A program made the position numbers and the translations under genes. Shown here in pieces: positions 8,655 through 16,074 of a DNA stretch of 24,112 nt. The notes under the pieces are model-generated. The model was not told the DNA's origin. It made no database searches and worked only from the letters and a program-made list of their open reading frames with translations. This DNA comes from CBFIDA01 sp965661085 (GTDB lineage: Bacteria > Pseudomonadota > Gammaproteobacteria > Comchoanobacterales > Comchoanobacteraceae). The stretch spans positions 1-24,112 of the forward strand of contig CBFIDA010000013.1 in NCBI GenBank assembly GCA_965661085.1, in the 5' to 3' direction. Numbering within the stretch: position 1 is the first letter of the stretch; the number at the start of each line of letters is the position of its first letter.

Positions 8655-9830
8655 ATGGACACAAACATGTATGAATCCGCACTGGATCTTGCGCAGGCTC
8701 TCCTGAAAAGGCCATCGGTGACACCTTCAGATGCCGACTGTCAAAGCTTGATTGCCAACATACTCAAACAGCATGGTTTTAAAACTTTGTCCACCTTTGA
8801 TGGCGGCACGCATAACTTGTTGGCCTGGTACCGTGGTGGCGCTGGCCCAACACTTGGGCTTGCAGGCCACACCGATGTGGTCCCGCCAGGTGATCCGACA
8901 AGTTGGTCTTTGGACCCATTTGGTGCAAACATCGATGCCACACACCTGCATGGACGGGGCACCATCGACATGAAAGGTGCCTTGGCCTGTTTGGTGGTGG
9001 CAGCCACAACCTTTGTCCAAGCCACACCTGTATTTCCAGGCACATTAAAATTTTTGGTTACCAGTGATGAAGAAGGCGACGGGACATTTGGCATGCGTCA
9101 TTTGCTTGCAACACATGCTGATCAGATTGGTCATTTGGATGCATGCTTGATTGGTGAACCCACCTCCGAACATACCTTAGGGGACTGCATTAAAATTGGC
9201 AGACGGGGCTCCATTCACGGCACCTTAATCCTCCATGGCATACAGGGACACACCGCCTACCCTGAATTGGCGCTCAATCCAATTGAAATCGCTGCACGTG
9301 TCATACAACGATGGCAAAACAAGGTATGGGATCAGGGCAACATCGATCCATTCCCAGCCACAAAGTGGGTTTGCACGGGCATCCAGTGTGATGCCACAGC
9401 TGGCAACGTCATCCCGCAATCTGTCAAAATGACCTTCAACATACGACACCCTGCCAACACCACGCCTGACCAATTGCAGGAGCGCATGACACAAGATCTC
9501 AATGATCATGCGGTTCAACACACTTGGGAAAACTGGCAACCCTCCGCAGGCGGCGCATTTTTATCCAAACCCAACCATCTGTCTCGAGCCTTAAAGCAAA
9601 CCATTGCCAAACGATGCGGAATCGTGCCGAGCATGCGTGCAGACGGTGGCACATCCGATGGTCGCTTCATTCATCATGTGTGTTCAGAGGTTGTTGAGTT
9701 TGGATTCTGTCGAGGCCTGGCACACCATGCCAATGAACGGGTTGCTCTGGCTGACATGGATCAAATTTTGCAAATCTATCTGGAAACCCTCACACAGTTT
9801 TTCAATCGATCGCATCATCAACCTGAATAG
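8655..9830 (+). CDS. dapE: Succinyl-diaminopimelate desuccinylase
   Basis: DapE is a di-zinc M20-family hydrolase that removes succinate from N-succinyl-LL-diaminopimelate, yielding DAP for lysine and peptidoglycan. Motifs in order: KRPSVTPSDADCQ, LAGHTDVVPPGD (metal His72 and Asp74), GRGTIDMKGALAC, TSDEEGDGTFG (catalytic and metal Glu), GEPTSE, GRRGSIHGTL, IQGHTAYPELALNP, ADGGTSDGRF and HHANERV near the C terminus. The frame extends back to an ATG at 8514, which would add 47 residues with no family match. ATG 8655 (391 residues) or 8667 (387) fits DapE length (about 375) better, though neither has a clear Shine-Dalgarno. The gene diverges from groES and converges on the phosphatase gene with a 22-nt gap. 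lysC in this window is in the same pathway. Confidence 0.94.
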   Translation: MDTNMYESALDLAQALLKRPSVTPSDADCQSLIANILKQHGFKTLSTFDGGTHNLLAWYRGGAGPTLGLAGHTDVVPPGDPTSWSLDPFGANIDATHLHGRGTIDMKGALACLVVAATTFVQATPVFPGTLKFLVTSDEEGDGTFGMRHLLATHADQIGHLDACLIGEPTSEHTLGDCIKIGRRGSIHGTLILHGIQGHTAYPELALNPIEIAARVIQRWQNKVWDQGNIDPFPATKWVCTGIQCDATAGNVIPQSVKMTFNIRHPANTTPDQLQERMTQDLNDHAVQHTWENWQPSAGGAFLSKPNHLSRALKQTIAKRCGIVPSMRADGGTSDGRFIHHVCSEVVEFGFCRGLAHHANERVALADMDQILQIYLETLTQFFNRSHHQPE

Positions 9831-9852
9831 GCATCCAACATGCCATCTTGTC

Positions 9853-10536
9853 TCAATGACTTGACCGCTTATGAGAAGTGGGGATGAAGTAAAAGGGATT
9901 GGGCAACTTGACTGGCATTTCACCCAAACAACGCACATCCATATCACTCCATTGATCGCCGACATTGAGCACAATGTGATATCCCTGTTGCAGGATTTGA
10001 CAACGGGCATGTGCCTTATATTGACCCACAGATGTCATGGAGTCACGTGGCCACATGATCAATTTCTGATAACCCACCAAGCCTTGTTTTTTTAAATTTT
10101 TAATGGTAGGCAGTTGCATCTTATAAGAACGCCCCGTGACCAAGAAGATGGCCACACCATGTTGACGTGCATAATCAAATATGGCACCGGTTGATGCAAT
10201 GCGTGCAGCGTTTGCCTTGCGCTCATGTGCATGGAACAAAGCAGCATTGCCACCAAAATCCAAGGATTGTATGGAAGCAGCATTGGACAGCAGCGTTTCA
10301 TCGATATCAAAAACAACAGCCAATTTTTGAGGTTGCGCCGCACGATGATTGTGCGCCACACGCTTTTGAAGGTACTGCATGGCAGGCCGGCAAGCATGTG
10401 CCAAATCCTGGGTATAATGCCCAGACGCCAAGTAATGGCGTAAATGTGTCTTCACACGCACCAAATCAGGCACAGCAAACGCAGACAAGGAGAGACACAA
10501 CAAAACACTGTATCTGACTTTGAATCTGATGGACAT
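9853..10536 (-). CDS. Secreted HAD-superfamily class B-type acid phosphatase
   Basis: The 227-residue product starts with a signal peptide (basic MSIRFKVRYS, hydrophobic core, likely cleavage after AFA at residue 21), so it should act in the periplasm or outside. Then come HAD motifs: VVFDIDETLLSN (nucleophile Asp77 and Asp79), FLVTGRS (motif II) with a downstream Lys region, and LNVGDQWSDMD (motif III/IV acids). This order fits the acid phosphatase B/lipoprotein e(P4) family of nucleotide or phosphomonoester phosphatases, but it lacks a lipobox cysteine. The exact substrate is unknown. ATG 10536 has GAGG 8 nt upstream and is preferred over the longer frame, which would run through the tRNA genes. 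It begins 25 nt after tRNA-Arg, with no terminator seen between, so it may share the tRNA transcript. Confidence 0.87.
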   Translation of the reverse strand: MSIRFKVRYSVLLCLSLSAFAVPDLVRVKTHLRHYLASGHYTQDLAHACRPAMQYLQKRVAHNHRAAQPQKLAVVFDIDETLLSNAASIQSLDFGGNAALFHAHERKANAARIASTGAIFDYARQHGVAIFLVTGRSYKMQLPTIKNLKKQGLVGYQKLIMWPRDSMTSVGQYKAHARCQILQQGYHIVLNVGDQWSDMDVRCLGEMPVKLPNPFYFIPTSHKRSSH

Positions 10537-10561
10537 ATGATTTGCCTCGTGTTTTAAAATG

Positions 10562-10635
10562 CGCGCCTGGAGAGATTCGAACTCCCGACCCCCTAGTTCG
10601 TAGCCAGGTACTCTATCCAGCTGAGCTACAGGCGC
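10562..10635 (-). tRNA. tRNA-Arg (anticodon ACG)
   Basis: The minus strand folds into a complete cloverleaf: 7-bp acceptor GCGCCTG/CAGGCGC, D arm with AGCTGGATA, anticodon stem CCTGG/CTAGG around CTACGAA (anticodon ACG), and a T arm with TTCGAAT. ACG is expected to be edited to ICG and read CGU/CGC/CGA. The 3' CCA is not encoded (the next bases are CAT after the discriminator G), unlike the neighbouring tRNA-Ser. Its position next to tRNA-Ser and csrA matches many gammaproteobacteria. Confidence 0.97.
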
Positions 10636-10638
10636 GTC

Positions 10639-10728
10639 TGGCGGAGAGAGTGGGATTCGAACCCACGATGAGGTTTCCCCCATACTCCCTTAGCAGGGGA
10701 GCGCCTTCAGCCACTCGGCCACCTCTCC
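10639..10728 (-). tRNA. tRNA-Ser (anticodon GCU)
   Basis: Minus-strand cloverleaf with acceptor GGAGAGG/TCTCTCC, D arm containing GCCGAGTGGC, anticodon stem CTCCC around CTGCTAA (anticodon GCT), a long variable arm typical of class II serine tRNAs, a T arm GTGGG/CCCAC with TTCGAAT, discriminator G and an encoded CCA. It reads AGC/AGU codons. It lies 3 nt upstream of tRNA-Arg, so both come from one precursor. Confidence 0.98.
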
Positions 10729-10739
10729 AAACACGCTCT

Positions 10740-10768
10740 AATCTATCATCTCACCGTGGATGAATCAA
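10740..10768 (-). promoter_or_regulatory. Sigma70-type promoter for the tRNA-Ser/tRNA-Arg unit
   Basis: On the minus strand TTGATT (10763-10768), a 17-nt spacer and TAGATT (10740-10745) end 11 nt before the mature tRNA-Ser 5' end. Spacing and position fit a stable-RNA promoter. The phosphatase gene after the tRNAs may also be served by it. Confidence 0.75.
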
Positions 10769-11348
10769 GCGCTATTCCGCCTTGAAAACTTTTTTTAATG
10801 GCTGTGATGCAAAAGGCGTACCACCAAATGCATCCTGGCAGGACCATGCAATCTGCACATCGAAAAAATTCTCATGATTATTCAACACATACTATAAGCA
10901 TGGGCACACAATGGCTTCCATTCAATCAAACATGCGTGCATTGTGCCTCAACAGAGTGATACACCCTACATACGTCAAAATTGGTATGGCATCGCCGACG
11001 ATGTACACCGCCCTGTCTGGTATTGCAACGATCAGAGATACTGTGACAGCGCCTAAACAATCAAATCATGCGCATGAAGACCTTTGATCATGCGGAGCAT
11101 CTAAAAAATTTTGCAAAGTACACCAAGCCATCTGTGGCCATACCCCCTTATGCCTGCCCTAAACTTCGTAGTGCGTGCCGATACCTGGTAACGTGGCACG
11201 CGTCGCACACATCAGCAAACTTTGTCATGGTAGGTCGCGCTGGATGAAGTTGAGCAAATGAGACAGCACAGCCCCGTTTATTGAGTTTTGTGGCGATACG
11301 ATGGCCATCAAAAACTAACCATACAATGACCACCAGTGAGCTTCAACG
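10769..11348. other. Stretch without a recognised gene between the tRNAs and csrA
   Basis: About 580 bases separate the tRNA promoter from the csrA stop. I find no recognisable conserved RNA (tmRNA, RNase P RNA and 4.5S RNA hallmarks are absent) and no known protein family. A minus-strand frame of 61 codons (11148-11333) and a plus-strand frame of 58 codons (10911-11087) are open, but neither has good gene signals. It may hold decayed sequence, a small RNA or the csrA 3' region. Confidence 0.5.
10911..11087 (+). CDS. Doubtful 58-residue small ORF
   Basis: The plus strand holds a 58-codon ORF (MASIQSNMRALCLNRV at the start, ending in SNHAHEDL). A -10-like TACTATAAG at 10890-10898 lies just upstream, and its context (ATTCAACA, then TACTATAA) resembles the promoter before the membrane gene at 19918. 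There is no clear Shine-Dalgarno and the implied leader is very short. No family is recognised and no membrane segment is evident. It is as likely to be a chance frame as a gene. Confidence 0.2.
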   Translation: MASIQSNMRALCLNRVIHPTYVKIGMASPTMYTALSGIATIRDTVTAPKQSNHAHEDL

Positions 11349-11552
11349 CTATTTATTGCCGTCGACATCACCTTGGCCATCGGTATGCTGCTCTTGTAAA
11401 ATACGCTCGTATATTTCTTCTCTGTGAACCGATACATCTCTGGGAGCATCAATGCCAATACGTACTTGGTGACCGCGTACACCCAAGACGGTAATTTTGA
11501 CATCGTCACCAATGATCAGTGTTTCGCCCACTCTTCGTGTTAAAATCAGCAT
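11349..11552 (-). CDS. csrA: Carbon storage regulator CsrA (RNA-binding translational regulator)
   Basis: CsrA is a homodimeric protein that binds GGA motifs in mRNA leaders and usually represses translation; in intracellular gammaproteobacteria it controls the switch between replicative and transmissive states. The 67-residue sequence matches the family: MLILTRRVGETLIIGDDV with Leu4, ITVLGVRGHQVRIGIDAP, and VHREEIYERI with the RNA-binding Arg44. The C-terminal tail (QEQHTDGQGDVDGNK) is family-typical in being variable. AAGGAG sits 5 nt before the ATG. It follows lysC on the same strand after a 190-nt gap with its own likely promoter and leader, and precedes the tRNAs. Confidence 0.96.
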   Translation of the reverse strand: MLILTRRVGETLIIGDDVKITVLGVRGHQVRIGIDAPRDVSVHREEIYERILQEQHTDGQGDVDGNK

Positions 11553-11640
11553 GCTTTCTCCTTGTGTTGTCTAAGCATTCCGGACGATAGAAAACGGAAT
11601 ATCCTGTCACTTCAGCCTGCATCACATCAATATAGCATGA
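11553..11640 (-). promoter_or_regulatory. csrA promoter and structured 5' leader with GGA motifs
   Basis: Minus strand: an extended -10, TGC followed by TATATT (11629-11634), implies a start near 11622 and a leader of about 70 nt. The leader holds GGA triplets near 11602-11604, in CGGAAT at 11577-11582, and in the Shine-Dalgarno AAGGAG (11558-11563). ATTCCG (11595-11600) can pair with CGGAAT (11577-11582) around a 12-nt loop. Several GGA sites including the Shine-Dalgarno are the usual mark of CsrA autoregulation; that is inferred, not shown. The -35 is weak. Confidence 0.5.
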
Positions 11641-11742
11641 AATAAAATGACTTTTCTAGCATCGAAAACTATTTTTCAACCGATTTTTGCTGTAACTTAA
11701 CATAAAAATTCACGGATTGCCAGTGTTTTATTTGATAAATTA

Positions 11743-12996
11743 TTAATTTACAATGTTTTGTGACAACACGGGTGGATGATGGTCAGTTTTTGACGAAGAA
11801 AAAAGCCCATGCAATTTTTTTGCGGCTGTCTCAAGCAGCCCCATTGGCACCATCAATGAGATGACACGCGCATTGGTGTATACGTCGTGCACCATGATGT
11901 TATGGGATGACATGCAGGCCAGTAGCTTACTCATGGTACCCGCGTGATCATCGGCATGTAAACCCACAATCGACACTTGGCCCACATCCTCCACAATACG
12001 GATGGATGTATCGTCTTGACCCTCTGGGTGTGTCGTTTTCCAAACACGATGCAATGCATTCAGATCATTCGATGGCATTGAAAATCGAACAGACACATGA
12101 TGCATGTGATGTGCATAACTGGTGTGCAAAACATCCACATCTGCGGCATCCAGCTCTGCAAAGAACCGACTCAGATCATGAACCGAGCCATGTGTTAAGG
12201 TCAAATGCACCCAAGCCCTATATCGTGCAATGGCGATGCCAGAAATCTGATGCATGCTGTTCACCTCTTGGTCATAAATCACGCGCGTGCCCGCCCCCGA
12301 TTGAAATGTAGAAAGAATGCACAAAGGCACCTCGTACCTTTGTGCCAATTCAATGGCTTTAATTTGCAACACTTTGGCACCAAGCGCAGACAAATGATAC
12401 ATGTCTGAGCATGAGATGCTTGCGTTCAGCCTGGCAGTCGATACCACAGACGGGTCAGCCGTCAGCACACCGGGCACATCTGTATAAATCAAACACTTTT
12501 CAGCATGCAATGCTGCAGCCAGCGCCACAGCTGTCGTGTCTGAGCCGCCACGGCCAAGCGTGGTGATGTGATTGTGCCGATCAACCCCCTGAAAGCCGGT
12601 CACGACAGGCACCAAACCTCTATTCAGCAATGCATGCAAACGTTGCACATCGATCGACTCAATACGGGCATCTTGATGCTGACTGGTGGTTTTTATGGCC
12701 AATTGGCCACCGTTGTATGCGTTGGCACACACCCCCATTGCGCGCAATGCCATGGCGGTCAGGCCTGCAGAAACTTGTTCACCTGTTGCCATGACCGCAT
12801 CCAAACACGCTTCATCAGGATGATCGGCAATGCCTTTGGCCAGACCCATCAACCGATTGGTTTCACCTGCCATGGCAGAGACCACCACCACAACGTGATG
12901 GTGTGCAGCCCACTGTGCCACAATCCTTGCAACACGTTGGATATTTTCTGTTGTGGAGACTGAACTGCCACCAAATTTACACACCACAATCGACAC
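11743..12996 (-). CDS. lysC: Aspartate kinase (monofunctional, lysine-pathway type)
   Basis: Aspartokinase phosphorylates L-aspartate, the first step to lysine/DAP, threonine and methionine. The 417-residue product has the kinase N terminus (VVCKFGGSSVSTTENIQRV, Lys7), VSAMAGETNRLM, ATGEQVSAGLTA, TTLGRGGSDTTAVALAAAL and YTDVPGVLTADPSVV, followed by two ACT-type regulatory regions (about 270-417, with ISGIAIAR and VSIVGLHADDHAGTMSKLL), so feedback by amino acids is expected. No homoserine dehydrogenase is fused. The frame runs back to 13050 inside alaS, but GTG at 12996 has GAGG 8 nt upstream and matches the family start. It is the last gene of recA-recX-alaS-lysC, 10 nt after alaS, whose stop codon overlaps the lysC ribosome-binding site. 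Confidence 0.95.
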   Translation of the reverse strand: MSIVVCKFGGSSVSTTENIQRVARIVAQWAAHHHVVVVVSAMAGETNRLMGLAKGIADHPDEACLDAVMATGEQVSAGLTAMALRAMGVCANAYNGGQLAIKTTSQHQDARIESIDVQRLHALLNRGLVPVVTGFQGVDRHNHITTLGRGGSDTTAVALAAALHAEKCLIYTDVPGVLTADPSVVSTARLNASISCSDMYHLSALGAKVLQIKAIELAQRYEVPLCILSTFQSGAGTRVIYDQEVNSMHQISGIAIARYRAWVHLTLTHGSVHDLSRFFAELDAADVDVLHTSYAHHMHHVSVRFSMPSNDLNALHRVWKTTHPEGQDDTSIRIVEDVGQVSIVGLHADDHAGTMSKLLACMSSHNIMVHDVYTNARVISLMVPMGLLETAAKKLHGLFSSSKTDHHPPVLSQNIVN

Positions 12997-13006
12997 AACA
13001 TCAGCC

Positions 13007-15628
13007 TCAAGGATTTTCGGTTTCAGTTTGCTGACGCACCCAAGCCACAACCCAGTCGGTCAGCGCATCTTGCTCTGGCGTGGTCACACAAACGCCCTGA
13101 GCAAAATCATCCCTGCCGCCACCGCCACCACCAGCTTTGTTGGCAATGTGACGCAACAATTGCTGCGCACGGTAGGTGTGGCATCGGTCTTTGGTCACAG
13201 CTGCAATCATGGTGTGTTTGCCATCCTTGGGGGGGGACAATACCAAGATCACCGTTGAACCATTGGCCTGCTGACGCAATTGGTCCACCAGCTGGCGCAG
13301 TGCTGAGACCTCTTGTAATTCTGAGATCAACACCACCACCGACACATCTCCCACAGTGATGGCGCTGTTTTGATGATGTTGTGCTTGTCGATGCAGCATT
13401 TTTTTGTTCAATGCGTCCAGTTGCGCCGTCAGCAAGTGCTGCTGCGCTAAGACTTCCTCAAGCTTACCAATTGCGTCATCGGGTGCACACTGCAATTGAT
13501 CGGCCATGACCTTCAATGAATGTCTTTGGGCAGCCACCCAGGCATCACAGGCAGCACCTACCACAGCTGTGATGCGACGCACACCCGACGCAACACTTGT
13601 TTCTGATAGAATTTGAAAAGCACCAATCTCGCCTGTGGCCCCGACATGCGTGCCGCCACACAACTCCATCGAAACATTGCCCATGGTGAGGACCCGGACC
13701 GTATCGCCATACTGACCATCAAACAGCGCCATGGCGCCTTTTGCCTTGGCCACATCCAGACACATATTCTCAGCCTTAACGGGGAGGTTGTCACGAATGG
13801 CCGTTTGTACGAATTGTTCAATCTTAAGACGCGTCGCCCCATCTACAGCCGATGCATGGGAAAAATCAAATCGCAGCATGCGGTCATTCACAAACGATCC
13901 CTTTTGGACGACATGATGACCCAAAAGCGCCCGCAATGCAGCATGTAAAAGATGGGTTGCAGAGTGGTGACGTGCCGTCGCAATCCGTTTGTCTGCATCA
14001 ATCGCTGCCTGAACCATCTGGCCTTGAGACAAGGTGCCTTGTTTGACCAACACTTTCAGTGCGATGGCATCGCCCTGACGCTGCGCATCAAGCACATCAA
14101 GCAGCACCCCTTCTGCCGACAATGTGCCGACATCAGCAATCTGGCCACCGCCTTCAGGATAAAACACGGAGCGATCCAACACCGCAACACCCGATTCACC
14201 CATGTTGAGCGTGGCTGTTGCATGGTGGTCGGCATCAAACACCGCCAAGACATTGGCGGTGTTTGCCATGACATCATGCCCCACAAATGTGGTCTGAGCA
14301 TCGATGTGCAGTGCAACCTCGCTGTCTTCAAACGCTTGAGCAGCCTTCGATCGATTTTTTTGAGCCGCCATACATCGCGCAAAACCAGCTTCATCGACAG
14401 TGATGCCTTGAGATGTGGCAAGATCAATCGTCAAATCCAGTGGAAAACCAAAGGTGTCATACAATTTGAATGCCGTCTCACCCGAAATGGTGGTTTGTCC
14501 CGCCTGTACCAGTCGTTTGACCTCAGCCATCCCACGAGACAAGATCTCGTCAAATTGGTGTGCCTCAGCACGTACGGTTTCAACGATGACCTCGACAGCG
14601 GGCCCGTGCTTTGGCAAGACCTCTGCCATCACATCGCACACCGTTTGTACCATGGTGTCAAAAAATGGGTCCGATAAACCATCACGCGCAGCAAAGCACA
14701 TGGCCCGCCGCATGATGCGACGCAACACGTAACCCGCACCCTCATTGCTTGGACGCACCCCATCGGCAATCAAAAATGCCACACTGCGCGCATGATCTGC
14801 AATCACACGACAGGAAACATCACGCAATTTTGCACCTTGGGGCAGTGCACGCGCAGCTTCAATCAAGGCCTGAAACACATCAATTTCATAATTGTCGTGC
14901 TTGCCCTGCAATACAGCAGCCATGCGTTCCAATCCCATACCCGTATCGACACAAGGCTTGGGCAATGGCGTGCGACCGCCCTTGCCATCTTGATTGTACT
15001 GCATGAACACCAGATTCCAAATTTCAACAAAACGATCCCCATCTTCATCTGGACTACCTGGTGGACCGCCTGCCACGTCGGGCCCATGGTCATAAAAAAT
15101 TTCAGTGCATGGTCCGCAGGGTCCTGTTTGGCCCATGGACCAATAATTGGAATCATCGCCACAGGCAATGATGCGTGTTCGATCAACCCCAATGTGTTCA
15201 TGCCAAATGCGCACACTCTCATCGTCATCGTGATGCACCGTGATCCACAGTTTGTCCATGGGGACAGCACAAACTTGGGTGATGAAACCCCATGCCAGCT
15301 CAATGGCTTCTTGTTTGAAATAATCACCAAAACTGAAATTGCCAAGCATTTCAAAGAAGGTATGGTGTCGTGCGGTCACGCCAACATTTTCTAGATCGTT
15401 GTGTTTGCCTCCTGCCCGAACACATCGCTGTGCTGAGGTCATACGCAGATGTGGTGGCGTATTTTGTCCCAAAAAGTAGGGTTTGAATGGCACCATGCCT
15501 GCATTGGTGAACAACAACGATGCATCATTGGGCACCAAAGAAGCACTGTCGACGACTCGATGGTCGCGCTGGGCAAAATAATCCAAAAATGCGCGCCTCA
15601 GTGCTGCGCTAGACCGAATCGAACTCAA
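13007..15628 (-). CDS. alaS: Alanyl-tRNA synthetase
   Basis: AlaS charges tRNA-Ala and edits mischarged Ser/Gly. The 873 residues match the family (E. coli 876). Order: catalytic class II domain (LVPNDASLLFTNAGMVPFK; RCVRAGGKHNDLENVG; TFFEMLGNFSFGDYFK; GPCGPCTEIFYD; GMGLERMAAVLQG), editing domain with zinc ligands (HHSATHLLHAALR and MELCGGTHV), and the C-terminal C-Ala domain ending in a glycine-rich GGGGGGRDDFAQG. The start is a TTG: GGAGG lies 5 nt upstream and MSSIRSSAALRRAFLDYF aligns with the family N terminus, while the next ATG is 44 codons in. The start lies inside the 3' end of recX (20-nt overlap), which suggests coupling. Confidence 0.97.
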   Translation of the reverse strand: MSSIRSSAALRRAFLDYFAQRDHRVVDSASLVPNDASLLFTNAGMVPFKPYFLGQNTPPHLRMTSAQRCVRAGGKHNDLENVGVTARHHTFFEMLGNFSFGDYFKQEAIELAWGFITQVCAVPMDKLWITVHHDDDESVRIWHEHIGVDRTRIIACGDDSNYWSMGQTGPCGPCTEIFYDHGPDVAGGPPGSPDEDGDRFVEIWNLVFMQYNQDGKGGRTPLPKPCVDTGMGLERMAAVLQGKHDNYEIDVFQALIEAARALPQGAKLRDVSCRVIADHARSVAFLIADGVRPSNEGAGYVLRRIMRRAMCFAARDGLSDPFFDTMVQTVCDVMAEVLPKHGPAVEVIVETVRAEAHQFDEILSRGMAEVKRLVQAGQTTISGETAFKLYDTFGFPLDLTIDLATSQGITVDEAGFARCMAAQKNRSKAAQAFEDSEVALHIDAQTTFVGHDVMANTANVLAVFDADHHATATLNMGESGVAVLDRSVFYPEGGGQIADVGTLSAEGVLLDVLDAQRQGDAIALKVLVKQGTLSQGQMVQAAIDADKRIATARHHSATHLLHAALRALLGHHVVQKGSFVNDRMLRFDFSHASAVDGATRLKIEQFVQTAIRDNLPVKAENMCLDVAKAKGAMALFDGQYGDTVRVLTMGNVSMELCGGTHVGATGEIGAFQILSETSVASGVRRITAVVGAACDAWVAAQRHSLKVMADQLQCAPDDAIGKLEEVLAQQHLLTAQLDALNKKMLHRQAQHHQNSAITVGDVSVVVLISELQEVSALRQLVDQLRQQANGSTVILVLSPPKDGKHTMIAAVTKDRCHTYRAQQLLRHIANKAGGGGGGRDDFAQGVCVTTPEQDALTDWVVAWVRQQTETENP

Positions 15629-16073
15629 TGCTGCCTCCTAGAACCGATGCAATCTGGTCGTCATTGAAACCACGTGCCACCAACTGACGGATGACTTTTC
15701 TTTTGACAGAAAAATCAGCCAGGTTTTCGCCTTGCGCCAATTTTTTCAGCGCAACATGCGCAGCTTTGGCCCAACTTTCGTGATCAAAACCAGCCAAAAC
15801 CTGTGCCACCAGGCTCTCAGAAATCTTTTTTGCTATTAAGGCTTGAGCGATATGAAACGGGCCATAACCTTTGTCGACACGCTGATGCGCATAACGTTCA
15901 ATCAGACGACGATCATCGATCCAGCCTTGCTGCTCGCAATACGTGACCACAGAGGCCACCTCCAGAGGGTCATAACCCAAGCTGTTCAATTTGTCTTGCA
16001 ACTGCATGTGGCTGTAATCTTGTTTGGCCAACAACGCTTTGGCCTTGTCGGTGATGACACTTTTGTCTGACAT
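15609..16073 (-). CDS. recX: Regulatory protein RecX
   Basis: RecX binds RecA filaments and dampens their activity. The 154-residue product has the family's helical repeats: AKALLAKQDYSHMQLQDKL, then VVTYCEQQGWIDDRRLIERY (the QGWIDD/ERY signature), ARGFNDDQIASVLG near the end. The longer frame to 16154 runs into recA; the ATG at 16073 starts 1 nt after the recA stop and gives normal length, so I chose it. The 3' end overlaps alaS and supplies the alaS ribosome-binding site. Confidence 0.93.
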   Translation of the reverse strand: MSDKSVITDKAKALLAKQDYSHMQLQDKLNSLGYDPLEVASVVTYCEQQGWIDDRRLIERYAHQRVDKGYGPFHIAQALIAKKISESLVAQVLAGFDHESWAKAAHVALKKLAQGENLADFSVKRKVIRQLVARGFNDDQIASVLGGSIEFDSV

Positions 16074-16074
16074 G

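Noticed and set aside
10769..11348. A tmRNA, RNase P RNA or 4.5S RNA hidden in the gap next to csrA
   Set aside because: I searched for their conserved core sequences on both strands and found none.
11690..11742. AT-rich inverted repeat after lysC as a terminator
   Set aside because: No GC-rich stem and no clear T tract in the right place; only scattered AT palindromes.
13952..14677. Plus-strand ORF of 241 codons
   Set aside because: Antisense of alaS, which is intact with all motifs; composition is His/Cys-rich and there is no ribosome-binding site.
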